This document shows, piece after piece, positions 25,626-33,563 of a stretch of 40,772 nt of DNA. How positions within the stretch are numbered: position 1 is the first letter of the stretch; every line of letters starts with the position of its first letter. The notes under the pieces are model-generated. The model made no database searches, was not told the origin of the DNA, and saw only the letters and a list, made by a program, of their open reading frames with translations. A program made the translations under genes and the position numbers. This stretch comes from Coprobacillus sp. CAG:826 (GTDB taxonomy: Bacteria > Bacillota_I > Bacilli_A > RFN20 > CAG-826), in assembly GCA_000437235.1 (NCBI GenBank), contig FR897024.1:1-40772 (forward strand), read 5' to 3'.

Positions 25626-26959
25626 CCCAAAACAAAAGTTAAATAATGGGGAATAGTAATGATATCCCCTTCTTCACTAATATTGTAATCCCCTATTTTT
25701 ATTAATTTTGTTTTTCCATAATGCTCTGGATGTTTCATAACAGTTTTACTTGATTTTGTATTACCTGTTTTTGCTTTTGCTTCTATCAAGGTTGCCTAGC
25801 CATTGTAGGCAATTACAAAATCTATTTCTAGTCCACTTTCTTTAGCAAAATAATAAGGTTCTATTCCAGCTTTATTTAATGAATCAAAAACTAACGCTTC
25901 ATAAATTGCTCCCTTTCCCTGTCCTAGATCTCCTTTATTAATTGCCACTACTGTATCTATTCCATACATAACTATAACAATTCCGATATCCTCGGGGAAA
26001 AGTTTAAATTGTGATTCAATTTTTTCTCCAATTAAAGGAAGAGAAGGTATTTCGACATTATAAACTTTCGCAACAATATGCGCTTGTCTTAAATATTCAA
26101 TTGCATCTTTTTTATCATATTGTTTACTTCCTGCTACATTTGAAACAATGAATCTTTTATTTTCCTTAGCAAGAAACGTAGATATTAAATCAAAGACACT
26201 TTGTATTCTTGAAACTTCTGCTTTTTTAAAAACCGGATTTCCTTTTTTATCTTTTCTTCTTCCAAAATCAGTTTTCATATCAAAAACTGTACTATTCAAT
26301 TCTCTAAAGGCATCGATGATTTTATGTGTCTTTAAATATTCTTTAATTACTTTAGGAAATCCACCAATACAAGCATATTTTAAAAATAATTCTTTATATA
26401 GTTCATGGACATTTGGTGGTATTGGTGTTTTGTTATTAAAGCTTTCAACAAGAAGATTAATTTGCTCCTCTTTATATCCCATCGCCCATAAGAATTCTTC
26501 AAAATCCATTGTATGCATTTGAAAAACGCTTTCATAACCTGTAGGTGCAGGAGTAACATCACCAATAACATATCCATTAATGCCTAAATATGAGCCACTT
26601 CCAATAACGTGATATCTTCAATCATTTTTAAAATTTTTAAACGATAATCGCGCTTTGGGGCAGTCTTGAATTTCATCAAAAAAAATGAGCGTTTTTTTAG
26701 GGTCAATAAACGAATCAGGGAATCGCAAAGAGATATTAGAAATGATAGTATCAACGTCTAATTTACCATCAAAATCAGAGCAAAATTCAGGATTAGTCCA
26801 AAAGTTTAATTCAATAAGTTGAAGTTTATTTCTTTTTGCAAATTCTTGAATAGTCTCTGTTTTTCCACATTGACGGATGCCTACAATCAACGCAGGCGAT
26901 TTGTTATCTTTATTTAACCAATCGTCTAAAAGCGCATCTATTTTTCTTTTAAAATACAT
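25604..26959 (-). pseudogene. DUF4143-type AAA ATPase gene with two in-frame stops
   Basis: The frame of 452 codons matches the ATP-binding family of ~450 residues with an N-terminal AAA domain and C-terminal DUF4143 nuclease-like region. Intact parts: MYFKRKIDALL, a P-loop-like GIRQCGKTE, Walker B TLIFFDEIQD, RYHVIGSGSYLGING, MDFEEFLWAMGY, IGGFPKVIKEYL and the end ESGLEIDFVIAYNG then ATLIEAKAKTGNTKS. It is broken by TGA at 26618-26620, where relatives usually have Gly (KND-stop-RYHVI), and TAG at 25796-25798, where Lys or Glu is expected. The frame is otherwise continuous with no shifts, so decay is recent. The start at 26959 has GAGGTG seven bases upstream. Often linked to mobile or accessory DNA; cellular role unknown. 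Confidence 0.85.
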
Positions 26960-26979
26960 GTTTATCACCTCATCACCAT

Positions 26980-27063
26980 AAATTCGGAGCGACTTTTCAA
27001 TAAAAAAATAACAAATTCGGAGCGACTTTTTTAGTAAAAAGAAACAATTTCCGGGTGACTTTT
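26980..27063. repeat. Three 18-base direct repeats at an exact 33-base period
   Basis: AAATTCGGAGCGACTTTT at 26980-26997 and 27013-27030 is identical; AATTTCCGGGTGACTTTT at 27046-27063 is a diverged third copy. The first copy ends 20 bases upstream of the ATPase pseudogene start, so on the minus strand the repeats lie in its promoter or leader. Confidence 0.85.
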
Positions 27064-27587
27064 AGAAATTTTTCTAAAAAACTATGAGTATTTATAATAA
27101 AATCTGCGTCAAAAGAAACTATAAAAAAATCTACTATCTCTCTTTTTTGTTCAAATACTAAATTAGATTTTGAGCAAATCGTTTTATGAAATAACTAACA
27201 AATACTATTTTTTTGTTTAATCGCTTTTTCAATCATTTTCTTGCCATTTTGATTCATTTGAATCATCGCTTTTCACTTTTAGTGAGATAAATATATCATC
27301 ATCCATACAGCAAAATTTTACTAAATGAGTTTTCATAGTAAATTAAGTTCTTTCATCAACGTCACTTTTATTTTACCCAAAACTATAAACATGAAACCGT
27401 TTCTTTATTATCGCCTTTATATTTACTCCTCTAAATACAATTAGATTGGTTTTTATGGAGTAATTTTAAAATACTTTATCTATATGAAATTCATTTTTCT
27501 TTATGTTTACAATAAAAAGAGGAATATGTCCTCCTTATTGAAATATTGCAACTACCAATGATTCTATAATTATTATTTTTAATTTTT
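27064..27587. other. Non-coding AT-rich stretch with a promoter relic
   Basis: About 520 bases without a convincing gene. The only structure I can support is the 40-base near-copy of the AbiEi promoter at 27421-27460. Short open frames near 27200-27300 (minus strand) have no binding site and no recognisable relative. Probably the debris of lost genes. Confidence 0.5.
27421..27460. repeat. Degenerate copy of the AbiEi promoter/ribosome-binding region
   Basis: Aligns without gaps to 28301-28340 at 35 of 40 positions, in the same orientation, 880 bases apart. On the minus strand it keeps the AGAGGAG-type binding site, but the start codon has become ATA and the -10 box is damaged. Confidence 0.75.
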
Positions 27588-27714
27588 CAAGGTAGCTTTT
27601 TCAAAGAAATCGCCACGCGATAACCCTGCTAAAACAATTTCTTAAATAATTTTCTTAATAGCGTTTTCTCTTTCTTCATTTTTTTGCTAGCATAATTTCA
27701 ATAACATTATTCAT
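27588..27714 (-). pseudogene. Remnant of an AbiEii-type toxin (nucleotidyltransferase) gene
   Basis: The ATG at 27714 overlaps the AbiEi stop, the usual AbiEi-AbiEii arrangement, and gives MNNVIEIMLAKK before TGA. One base shift at a seven-A run restores EERENAIKKII, a TAA, then EIVLAGLSRGDFFEKATL, which resembles the N-terminus of AbiEii/AbiGii toxins just before their catalytic GG(T/S)ALR motif. After that the frame is lost, so the catalytic part is missing. Identified by motif memory; a translated search would settle it. Confidence 0.65.
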
Positions 27715-28300
27715 TTTCATATTCCTTTCTGATAAGTTTAATCAGTAATTTTAAGTTCGTCTTGTTATATAATTTTGCAAGTCTCTTCATTAGTTCAAAA
27801 TCGCATAATGCAAATTCATCCTCATCTATTCTTTTATCCTCAAATAAAAGTTCCTTAAGTTCTTTAACATTTTTTACTACTCTCCATTTACATAGAGAAT
27901 CACATATTGCCTTTTCTTTCATCGCTATTTTTGCGGCATACTCACTATTTTCAAGATAGGTAAGTCCTTCAGAAAAAGCCTCGACAGGTATATCTGTATA
28001 TTCATATCTCCCAAATTGATTTTCAAAGGTTTTATTTTTTCTTAAGCCTAGCGAAGCGGATGTAATGGCAAATACCCTTTCAGGTATCAAACCATAAAAC
28101 GATAAAGCCCAATCAAAGCTTAAGTAAGAAGGAGATAAAATAGATGATGCTAATAAGCATGGCTCTGTATTTTTATCGGTTTCATAGATGCCTTTTGCCA
28201 ATCGGATGATAACTCCCTTATCAGCATCCCTTTTTATTTTGTCTAACGGATTAGCGTAATCGTGAAATTTTTCCTTTAACATTGATGTTGTAACTATCAT
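27707..28300 (-). CDS. AbiEi-type antitoxin-like protein (type IV toxin-antitoxin)
   Basis: A 197-residue cytosolic protein. The N-terminus is a winged-helix-like segment (VTTSMLKEKF, then GVIIRLAKGIYETD), followed by the conserved AbiEi-family core ILSPSYLSFDWALSFYGLIPE and FAITSASLGLRKN. In intact systems this protein represses the operon and neutralises the AbiEii nucleotidyltransferase. Here the partner gene downstream is only a fragment, so the antitoxin is orphaned. The start at 28300 has AGAGGTG seven bases upstream; the frame extends 48 bases further without a binding site. The promoter is at 28320-28348. Confidence 0.75.
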   Translation of the reverse strand: MIVTTSMLKEKFHDYANPLDKIKRDADKGVIIRLAKGIYETDKNTEPCLLASSILSPSYLSFDWALSFYGLIPERVFAITSASLGLRKNKTFENQFGRYEYTDIPVEAFSEGLTYLENSEYAAKIAMKEKAICDSLCKWRVVKNVKELKELLFEDKRIDEDEFALCDFELMKRLAKLYNKTNLKLLIKLIRKEYENE

Positions 28301-28319
28301 ATTTGCACCTCTAAATACA

Positions 28320-28348
28320 ATTATATTGGATTTTGTGGAGCACTTCAA
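28320..28348 (-). promoter_or_regulatory. Promoter of the AbiEi-like gene at 27707
   Basis: TTGAAG (28343-28348), 17-base spacer, perfect TATAAT (28320-28325) on the minus strand, 20 bases upstream of the start. This is the intact version of the relic at 27421. Confidence 0.7.
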
Positions 28349-28453
28349 TATTTTTTGTTAGAAGTTTAACAAATATTAATATAAAATAAAAAGATGAATA
28401 ATTAACATCAAAAGCTTCAAAATATTAATTTAGAAATTAAAAATAATTTTTTG

Positions 28454-29068
28454 TTAATTTTCATAATTCATAGCCTCCAAAACTTGATATACTTTCTCTT
28501 CTATCTTTCTCATTTTTGCATATTCAAAGAGGAAATCCGTGTCTTTATCTTTTTTCCTTAAAAACGTTTTTATAGCCTTAAGAAATAATTCAGAATCGTA
28601 TTCATTTCTTTTCCATATCATCTCGACAACCATCTTTTCTTTGGAAAAGCAACAAACTTCATTTCCAAACATCGTTTTTACCATAATGTTTCCTTTTTGA
28701 AAAAGATGAACTTTGTTTTCAATATGACAAATCGCACTCAAATCATTTTTTCCTTTTCTAATTCGATAGTTTTTTGGTATGGTAAACTCAATTAAATCTG
28801 GTATCCTATCAGTCAAGCCTAGAAGATAAAGAGCGGTCATCCCGGAGTAAACGATTTTGGGATATCTCTTTTGGAGTTGAAAAAAATCATCTATCAATGC
28901 GGCATCTGTTGCATAAACGCCCGGTCTAATTTTGATTAATTTGTTACATTGAACATATCTAGCAAACGTCGCAGGAGGTATTCCATTTGCGATTGCGTCT
29001 TTTCTAGATATAGATCCATCGCCTTCTTTTGTCATTCTTTCAATAATTTCATTGTAGCTTTGATTCAT
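28454..29068 (-). CDS. AbiEi-type antitoxin-like protein with winged-helix N-terminus
   Basis: A 204-residue protein of a second AbiEi-like subgroup. A DNA-binding winged helix (SISRKDAIANGIPPATFARYVQ, residues ~20-45 overall) is followed by KIRPGVYATD and the AbiEi core IVYSGMTALYLLGLTDRIPD, then a C-terminal helical domain ending YQVLEAMNYEN. No AbiEii gene follows; 153 empty bases separate it from the next AbiEi-like gene. It may be an orphan antitoxin or a free-standing regulator. The start at 29068 is chosen because GTGGTGA precedes the ATG; a TTG 18 bases upstream is possible but less likely. Confidence 0.75.
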   Translation of the reverse strand: MNQSYNEIIERMTKEGDGSISRKDAIANGIPPATFARYVQCNKLIKIRPGVYATDAALIDDFFQLQKRYPKIVYSGMTALYLLGLTDRIPDLIEFTIPKNYRIRKGKNDLSAICHIENKVHLFQKGNIMVKTMFGNEVCCFSKEKMVVEMIWKRNEYDSELFLKAIKTFLRKKDKDTDFLFEYAKMRKIEEKVYQVLEAMNYEN

Positions 29069-29091
29069 CGGTATCACCACTTTCAATAATT

Positions 29092-29120
29092 AGTGTAACA
29101 AATGTATCAAAGATTATCAA
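29092..29120 (-). promoter_or_regulatory. Promoter of the AbiEi-like gene at 28454
   Basis: TTGATA (29115-29120), 17-base spacer, TACACT (29092-29097) on the minus strand, 23 bases upstream of the start codon. Confidence 0.5.
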
Positions 29121-29278
29121 ATGTTTGCTTGGATTTCTATCAAAAATTTAAGGTTAGAATAATGAATACTTTTACCATTTGGACTTAAGATTAGTCAAGA
29201 ATAATTTAGTTTTCTCATTGAATATACTCTTAACCTATTTTTATATACGAATTAAATTTCATTTTTCATAGTTTTTAC

Positions 29279-29320
29279 AAAAAAATGGATTTCTAACATT
29301 TTTAGATGTCAGAAATCCAT
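29279..29320 (-). terminator. Terminator of the RNA methyltransferase gene
   Basis: ATGGATTTCTGACAT and ATGTTAGAAATCCAT (minus strand) form a 15-pair stem with one weak pair, followed by seven T. It lies 20 bases after the stop at 29341. Confidence 0.9.
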
Positions 29321-29340
29321 TATACTTTTATATTTTAATA

Positions 29341-30717
29341 TTATTTTCCGTTATTTTTACGAGTAAGTAAGACTATGGTTTCTACATGGTACGTCATGGG
29401 AAACATATCAACAGGTTGTATTTTTTCAATTTGATAATGTGAAGATAAATATTTAACATCTCTAGCTAAAGTAGATGGATCACAAGAAACATATACAACT
29501 TTTCTTGGTTTTAGAGTCAACACGGATGATAAGAACTTTTCATCTGATCCTTTACGAGGTGGATCCATAAATAAAACATCGACTCTACCTTTATTTTTAG
29601 CATAGTTTACAATCCATTCACTTGCGTCGCCTACATAAAAATTTTCGTTTTGAATATTGTTTCTAATTGCATTCTTTTTTGCATCAGAAATGGCTTCTTT
29701 TACGATTTCTATGCCTATGACTTGTTTAGCATGGCGCGCTGCAATTAAGCCAATTGTGCCGATTCCGCAGTAACAATCTAAGACAATTTCTTTTTTACTT
29801 AGTCCAGCAAATTGAATCGCGGTTTGATATAAAACTTCCGTTTGCACGGGATTAACTTGATAAAAAGATTTAGAAGAGATTTGAAACCATACACCACAAA
29901 GGGCATCTTCAATATAGCCTTTTCCAAAAAGAATTCTTTCTTTTTCACCTAGAATTACATTCGTATCCCGTGTATTAATATTTTGGACGATCGTTGTAAT
30001 AGATGGGCACGCTAAATGGAGGGCTTTTACAAATTCTCCTCTTCCACCAAATACATCTTGAGCGGTCACTAACACCACCATTAATTGTTTCTTTTCTTTG
30101 GATGTACGGATTAAAATATGACGAATAATCCCTTTTCTGGTATCTTCATCATAAGGAAGTATTTTAAATTTTTTCATTAATTCACGAATCGTTTTTAAAA
30201 CTTCTTCCGCTTTTTCATTTTCAATATAGCAAGTTTCAATAGGAACAATTTCATGGGTTTTTTCTTTATAGAAACCTGTAATAATTCTACCAGTTTGACT
30301 TAAACCTACCGGCATTTGAATTTTATTTCGATAATAATAAGGATTCTCCATACCTAAACAAGGGAGAACTTTTATCTTCATATTTCCAATTTTACGGAAA
30401 GCTTCTTCTACTTTATGTGTTTTAAAATCAAGTTGAGCAGCATAATCTAGTTGTTGGAAAGAACAGCCTCCACAAGTAGTGCAAACTTTACATTTTGGTT
30501 CAATTCTTGAAGGAGATTTAGTAAGTAGTTTAACGATTTTACCTATGTAGAATTCGCTTCTTTCATAGGTCAATCGTATAATAGCTTTTTCGTTTAAAAA
30601 GAAGCCGTTAACGAAAACAACTTTCCCTTGATAATGCGTAACGCCTTTACCATCATAGGAATAGTCTTCGCATACCGCTTCAAATTCTCCTAAATTCTTT
30701 TCCACTTTCTTCTTCAT
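29341..30717 (-). CDS. rlmD: 23S rRNA (uracil-C5)-methyltransferase, RlmD/RumA family
   Basis: A 458-residue SAM-dependent enzyme that methylates C5 of a uracil in 23S rRNA. An N-terminal TRAM domain (~5-65) is followed by the iron-sulfur cysteines 76, 82 and 85 (CKVCTTCGGC) with a fourth at 163, the SAM-binding LDCYCGIGTIGL (~313-324), DPPRKG (385-390), and catalytic Cys412 in YVSCDPSTLARD. All key residues are present. Gram-positive members may modify two uracils (RlmCD), and a tRNA target (TrmA-like) cannot be fully excluded, but the cluster and TRAM domain favour rRNA. AGGAG precedes the ATG by six bases. Confidence 0.9.
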   Translation of the reverse strand: MKKKVEKNLGEFEAVCEDYSYDGKGVTHYQGKVVFVNGFFLNEKAIIRLTYERSEFYIGKIVKLLTKSPSRIEPKCKVCTTCGGCSFQQLDYAAQLDFKTHKVEEAFRKIGNMKIKVLPCLGMENPYYYRNKIQMPVGLSQTGRIITGFYKEKTHEIVPIETCYIENEKAEEVLKTIRELMKKFKILPYDEDTRKGIIRHILIRTSKEKKQLMVVLVTAQDVFGGRGEFVKALHLACPSITTIVQNINTRDTNVILGEKERILFGKGYIEDALCGVWFQISSKSFYQVNPVQTEVLYQTAIQFAGLSKKEIVLDCYCGIGTIGLIAARHAKQVIGIEIVKEAISDAKKNAIRNNIQNENFYVGDASEWIVNYAKNKGRVDVLFMDPPRKGSDEKFLSSVLTLKPRKVVYVSCDPSTLARDVKYLSSHYQIEKIQPVDMFPMTYHVETIVLLTRKNNGK

Positions 30718-30736
30718 GCTTTTCTCCTAATATCTC

Positions 30737-30761
30737 AAAAAGTCCCGTATATGCGGGACTT
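30737..30761 (-). terminator. Terminator between metG and the RNA methyltransferase gene
   Basis: AAGTCCCG/CGGGACTT around a 6-base loop, followed by T on the minus strand and also by a T-run on the plus strand, so it can work in both directions. It starts just after the metG stop. Confidence 0.85.
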
Positions 30762-30767
30762 ATTTTT

Positions 30768-32354
30768 TTATTTCTTTTGCATTAATGATGCGATAAACTC
30801 TACTTCCACTTTCGCGTCTAAGCGTGGGAATAATGGATTTCCTTTGGTTACATCCACATCACCTAAAACGCCAAAGTTGCGAATGCTTTCATAATTTTGT
30901 AAGCTTCCTGGCACACCTAATTGTCTAAATAATTCTTTTGGTGCGTGGGTTAATACTGGTTGAAGTAACACGCCAGAAATATATAAGACGTTCGCTAAGT
31001 GCGACATTACACTCTTGAGTTCTTCTACTTTGGTTTCATCTTTTGCTAAAGCCCAAGGTGTTGTTTCATCAATGTATTTATTCGCGCGAGAAATTAAATT
31101 CATCGCCGCAATAAAGGCATCGGTAATCTTTAAGTCATCAAAAGCTTTTTCATATTGTTCAATGGTTAACATGGCCATAGCTCTTAATTCTTTATCTTGA
31201 GGATTCACATCACCAGGATAAGCTGGAATATGGCCGTTAAAATATTTAATCATCATACCAATCGTACGATTTAAAAGGTTACCAAAGTCATTGACTAAAT
31301 CGGTATTAATACGATTAACGAAATCTTCAGGGGTAAAGCGCCCGTCACTACCAAAGATGGTTTCTCTTACTAAGTAGTAGCGGACCGCGTCTAATCCATA
31401 TCTTTCAATTAATGGATAGGGGCTTACGACGTTACCTTTCGATTTCGACATTTTTCCATCTTTCATCATTAATAAACCATGGACGAAGATACGATCCGGT
31501 AAAGGTAAATCTAACGCCATTAAAATGATGGGCCAATAAATGGTATGGAAACGGGTAATATCATTACCGATGACGTGAATGATTTCTGTATCTTTATTCC
31601 AATATTTATCGAATAAAGATGTATCATCCGAATCATATCCTAAAGCGGAAATATAATTTAATAATGCGTCAATCCAAACATAGATCACATGACGAGGATC
31701 TTCTCTAACGGGAATTCCCCAGGTAAAGGTAGTTCTTGTGATACATAAATCTTCTAAGCCTGGTTTAATGAAAGTATTAATCATTTCATTCTTACGAGAT
31801 TCTGGGGTAATAAACTCAGGATGTGCATCATAGAACGCTAATAAGCGGTCCACATATTTTCCAACACGTAAAAAATAGGCTTGTTCTTTGGCTTTATAGA
31901 CAGGACGTCCACAGTCTGGACAAATGTGATCTTCGCCCACTTGCGTATCCGTCCAGAAAGATTCACAAGGGGTACAATACCAACCTTCGTATTCTCCTAG
32001 ATAAATATCGCCTTGTTTCAATAAACGAGAGAAAACATCTTGAACGACTTTAATATGACGAGCTTCTGTCGTACGAATATAATCGTCATTAGAAATTTCT
32101 AAAGCATCCCATAATTGATGGAAGCCTTTTACGATTTCATCAACGAATTCTTGTTCTGTTTTGTTAGCTAAGATTGCGTTCTTTTGAATTTTTTCACCAT
32201 GTTCATCAGAACCAGTTAAAAAATATGTATCAAAGCCACGCATTCTTCTATATCGAGCATAGGTATCGCACATCACTGTGCAATATGCGTGTCCAATATG
32301 CAAATTTGCGCTTGGATAATAAATTGGGGTCGTAATGTAAAATCTATTTTTCAT
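30768..32354 (-). CDS. metG: Methionyl-tRNA synthetase
   Basis: A 528-residue class I aminoacyl-tRNA synthetase that charges tRNA-Met for initiation and elongation. It carries HIGH (19-22, in ANLHIGHAY), the connective-peptide zinc knuckle (Cys127, 130, 145, 148), KMSKS at 301-305 and the anticodon-binding helical domain with DNDFGNLLNR-like DFGNLLNRTIG. The short form lacks the C-terminal EMAP/tRNA-binding domain seen in ~650-residue homologues. It is a single-gene unit bounded by terminators, downstream of rpmE on the minus strand. Confidence 0.97.
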   Translation of the reverse strand: MKNRFYITTPIYYPSANLHIGHAYCTVMCDTYARYRRMRGFDTYFLTGSDEHGEKIQKNAILANKTEQEFVDEIVKGFHQLWDALEISNDDYIRTTEARHIKVVQDVFSRLLKQGDIYLGEYEGWYCTPCESFWTDTQVGEDHICPDCGRPVYKAKEQAYFLRVGKYVDRLLAFYDAHPEFITPESRKNEMINTFIKPGLEDLCITRTTFTWGIPVREDPRHVIYVWIDALLNYISALGYDSDDTSLFDKYWNKDTEIIHVIGNDITRFHTIYWPIILMALDLPLPDRIFVHGLLMMKDGKMSKSKGNVVSPYPLIERYGLDAVRYYLVRETIFGSDGRFTPEDFVNRINTDLVNDFGNLLNRTIGMMIKYFNGHIPAYPGDVNPQDKELRAMAMLTIEQYEKAFDDLKITDAFIAAMNLISRANKYIDETTPWALAKDETKVEELKSVMSHLANVLYISGVLLQPVLTHAPKELFRQLGVPGSLQNYESIRNFGVLGDVDVTKGNPLFPRLDAKVEVEFIASLMQKK

Positions 32355-32378
32355 ATCAATTTCCCTCTTTCTTCTAAT

Positions 32379-32413
32379 AAAAAACCGCTACCCAAAACGA
32401 GATAACGGTTTTA
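32379..32413 (-). terminator. Terminator of rpmE
   Basis: AAAACCGTTATC pairs with GGTAGCGGTTTT (two G-U pairs) around an 8-base loop, followed by a T-run on the minus strand, 15 bases after the rpmE stop. Confidence 0.85.
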
Positions 32414-32428
32414 AATACAAAATTCTTC

Positions 32429-32635
32429 TTATTTGCCAAGTCCGTATTTTTTGTTGAATTTATCAACACGGCCATCTGCTTGGGTAAAGCGTTGTTTTCC
32501 CGTATAGAAAGGATGGCAATTCGAACATGTGTCAACACGAATTTCTTCTAATGTAGAACCGGTTTCGAATGTGTTACCACAAGATACGCAGGTCACTTTG
32601 CATCTGTGATATGTTGGGTGAATTCCTTTTTTCAT
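32429..32635 (-). CDS. rpmE: 50S ribosomal protein L31
   Basis: A 68-residue protein of the large ribosomal subunit. It begins MKKGIHPTYH and keeps the zinc-binding (C+) form: CKVTCVSCG and CSNCHPFYTGKQ give the metal-ligand cysteines, followed by the basic ADGRVDKFNKKY tail. The zinc form suggests it is the growth-phase paralogue rather than the zinc-starvation copy. GGAAGGAG precedes the ATG, and a hairpin sits just upstream of that site. Confidence 0.97.
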   Translation of the reverse strand: MKKGIHPTYHRCKVTCVSCGNTFETGSTLEEIRVDTCSNCHPFYTGKQRFTQADGRVDKFNKKYGLGK

Positions 32636-32655
32636 TTTTCATTTCTCCTTCCGCC

Positions 32656-32677
32656 TTAAGCTTCTATGCGAGCTTAA
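32656..32677 (-). promoter_or_regulatory. Leader hairpin of rpmE, possible L31 autoregulatory element
   Basis: TTAAGCT and AGCTTAA (7 of 7 pairs) around an 8-base loop, ending 13 bases before GGAAGGAG-ATG spacing begins. Ribosomal-protein leaders upstream of L31 genes are known in Firmicutes; whether this one belongs to that class is inference. Confidence 0.45.
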
Positions 32678-32695
32678 AGAAAGTTTCGCTTAGTT

Positions 32696-32724
32696 ATATT
32701 ATCATTTTATTTTCGATTTAGCAA
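32696..32724 (-). promoter_or_regulatory. Promoter of rpmE
   Basis: TTGCTA (32719-32724), 17-base spacer, TAATAT (32696-32701) on the minus strand. The transcript would begin just upstream of the leader hairpin. Confidence 0.6.
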
Positions 32725-32783
32725 CCTTTTTCTAAAAGAAAAAAGGATTACTGTTTTTAAGACTTCTTGCCTCGAAGCAAGTT

Positions 32784-33551
32784 TTACTTCAATTCAATCA
32801 ATAATTCCGTAGATTTTCCTTTGGTGACTAAGAATTTTTCTGCATTAAAGAAGTCTTGTGCTTTACGAACATGATAGTTCTTATAGTTAAAATCAGGGAA
32901 GTTCTGATAGACTTTTTGCATTAATTGACTCATTGGATAAGGTCCATTAATACTTTCTAAGATTTTAACAGCAAATTCTTCTACTTCTTCTCTAGTTGGA
33001 GAAACAGTGACTGTTTCTTCCTCAACTTTCTTCGTTGAAGCTTTACTACCTTTTTTCTTCTTTTTCTTTGCTTTTGTCACTTTATTTGCTGCTTCTTTTT
33101 CAAGATTTTCTTTTCCAAGAAGATCTTCTAAATAAAAGAAACGGTCGCAAGCTTTGACGAATGAGGAGGCGGTTTTCTTTTCTCCTGCCCCAATAACAAA
33201 GATGTTGGATTCTTTTAATCTCTTCACCAATCCCGTATAGTCACTATCGGAAGACATAATACAGAAGGCATCTACATTACCAGAATATAGAATATCCATG
33301 GCATCAATAATGAGTTTAGAGTCCGATGCATTTTTTCCTGTCGTATAGCAATATTGTTGAATCGGTGTAATCGCATAATCGTTCACTAACGTTTTCCAAC
33401 TATGGGATGTATTGCTTGTGAAATCACCATACATTCGAAAATACGTTACTTTTCCTAATACGTTTAATTCTTCTTTTAACGCTGTTAAATATTTACCAGA
33501 AACATTTTCGGTATCAATTAAAAGCGCAATTGTATAATCATAATTTTCCAT
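32784..33551 (-). CDS. NYN-domain nuclease-like protein with C-terminal LOTUS/OST-HTH domain
   Basis: A 255-residue cytosolic protein. Residues ~5-145 form a NYN (PIN-like, LabA/DUF88) domain with the acidic metal-binding set Asp13 (LLIDTEN), Asp76 (NASDSKL), Asp101 and Asp103 (SSDSDY). A Lys-rich linker (~150-175) leads to an OST-HTH/LOTUS module (~178-255), thought to bind RNA or G-rich nucleic acid. Together these point to an RNA-processing or RNA-decay factor. The start follows GGGAGAAAATC. It starts 12 bases after the ABC exporter genes, so it is probably the third gene of that unit. A weak CTTGC/GCAAG hairpin follows its stop. Confidence 0.85.
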   Translation of the reverse strand: MENYDYTIALLIDTENVSGKYLTALKEELNVLGKVTYFRMYGDFTSNTSHSWKTLVNDYAITPIQQYCYTTGKNASDSKLIIDAMDILYSGNVDAFCIMSSDSDYTGLVKRLKESNIFVIGAGEKKTASSFVKACDRFFYLEDLLGKENLEKEAANKVTKAKKKKKKGSKASTKKVEEETVTVSPTREEVEEFAVKILESINGPYPMSQLMQKVYQNFPDFNYKNYHVRKAQDFFNAEKFLVTKGKSTELLIELK

Positions 33552-33563
33552 GATTTTCTCCCT

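Noticed and set aside
25604..26959. TGA read as Trp (Mollicutes code) or Gly to rescue the ATPase gene
   Set aside because: Long genes here contain many TGG and no in-frame TGA, TGA ends two other genes at sensible places, and the same ATPase frame also carries a TAG.
26980..27063. CRISPR array
   Set aside because: Only three short repeats with 15-base spacers that resemble each other (A/T-rich), and no cas gene in the window.
27064..27420. Small protein gene in the gap upstream of the ATPase repeats
   Set aside because: Short frames with early stops, no binding site and no family resemblance.
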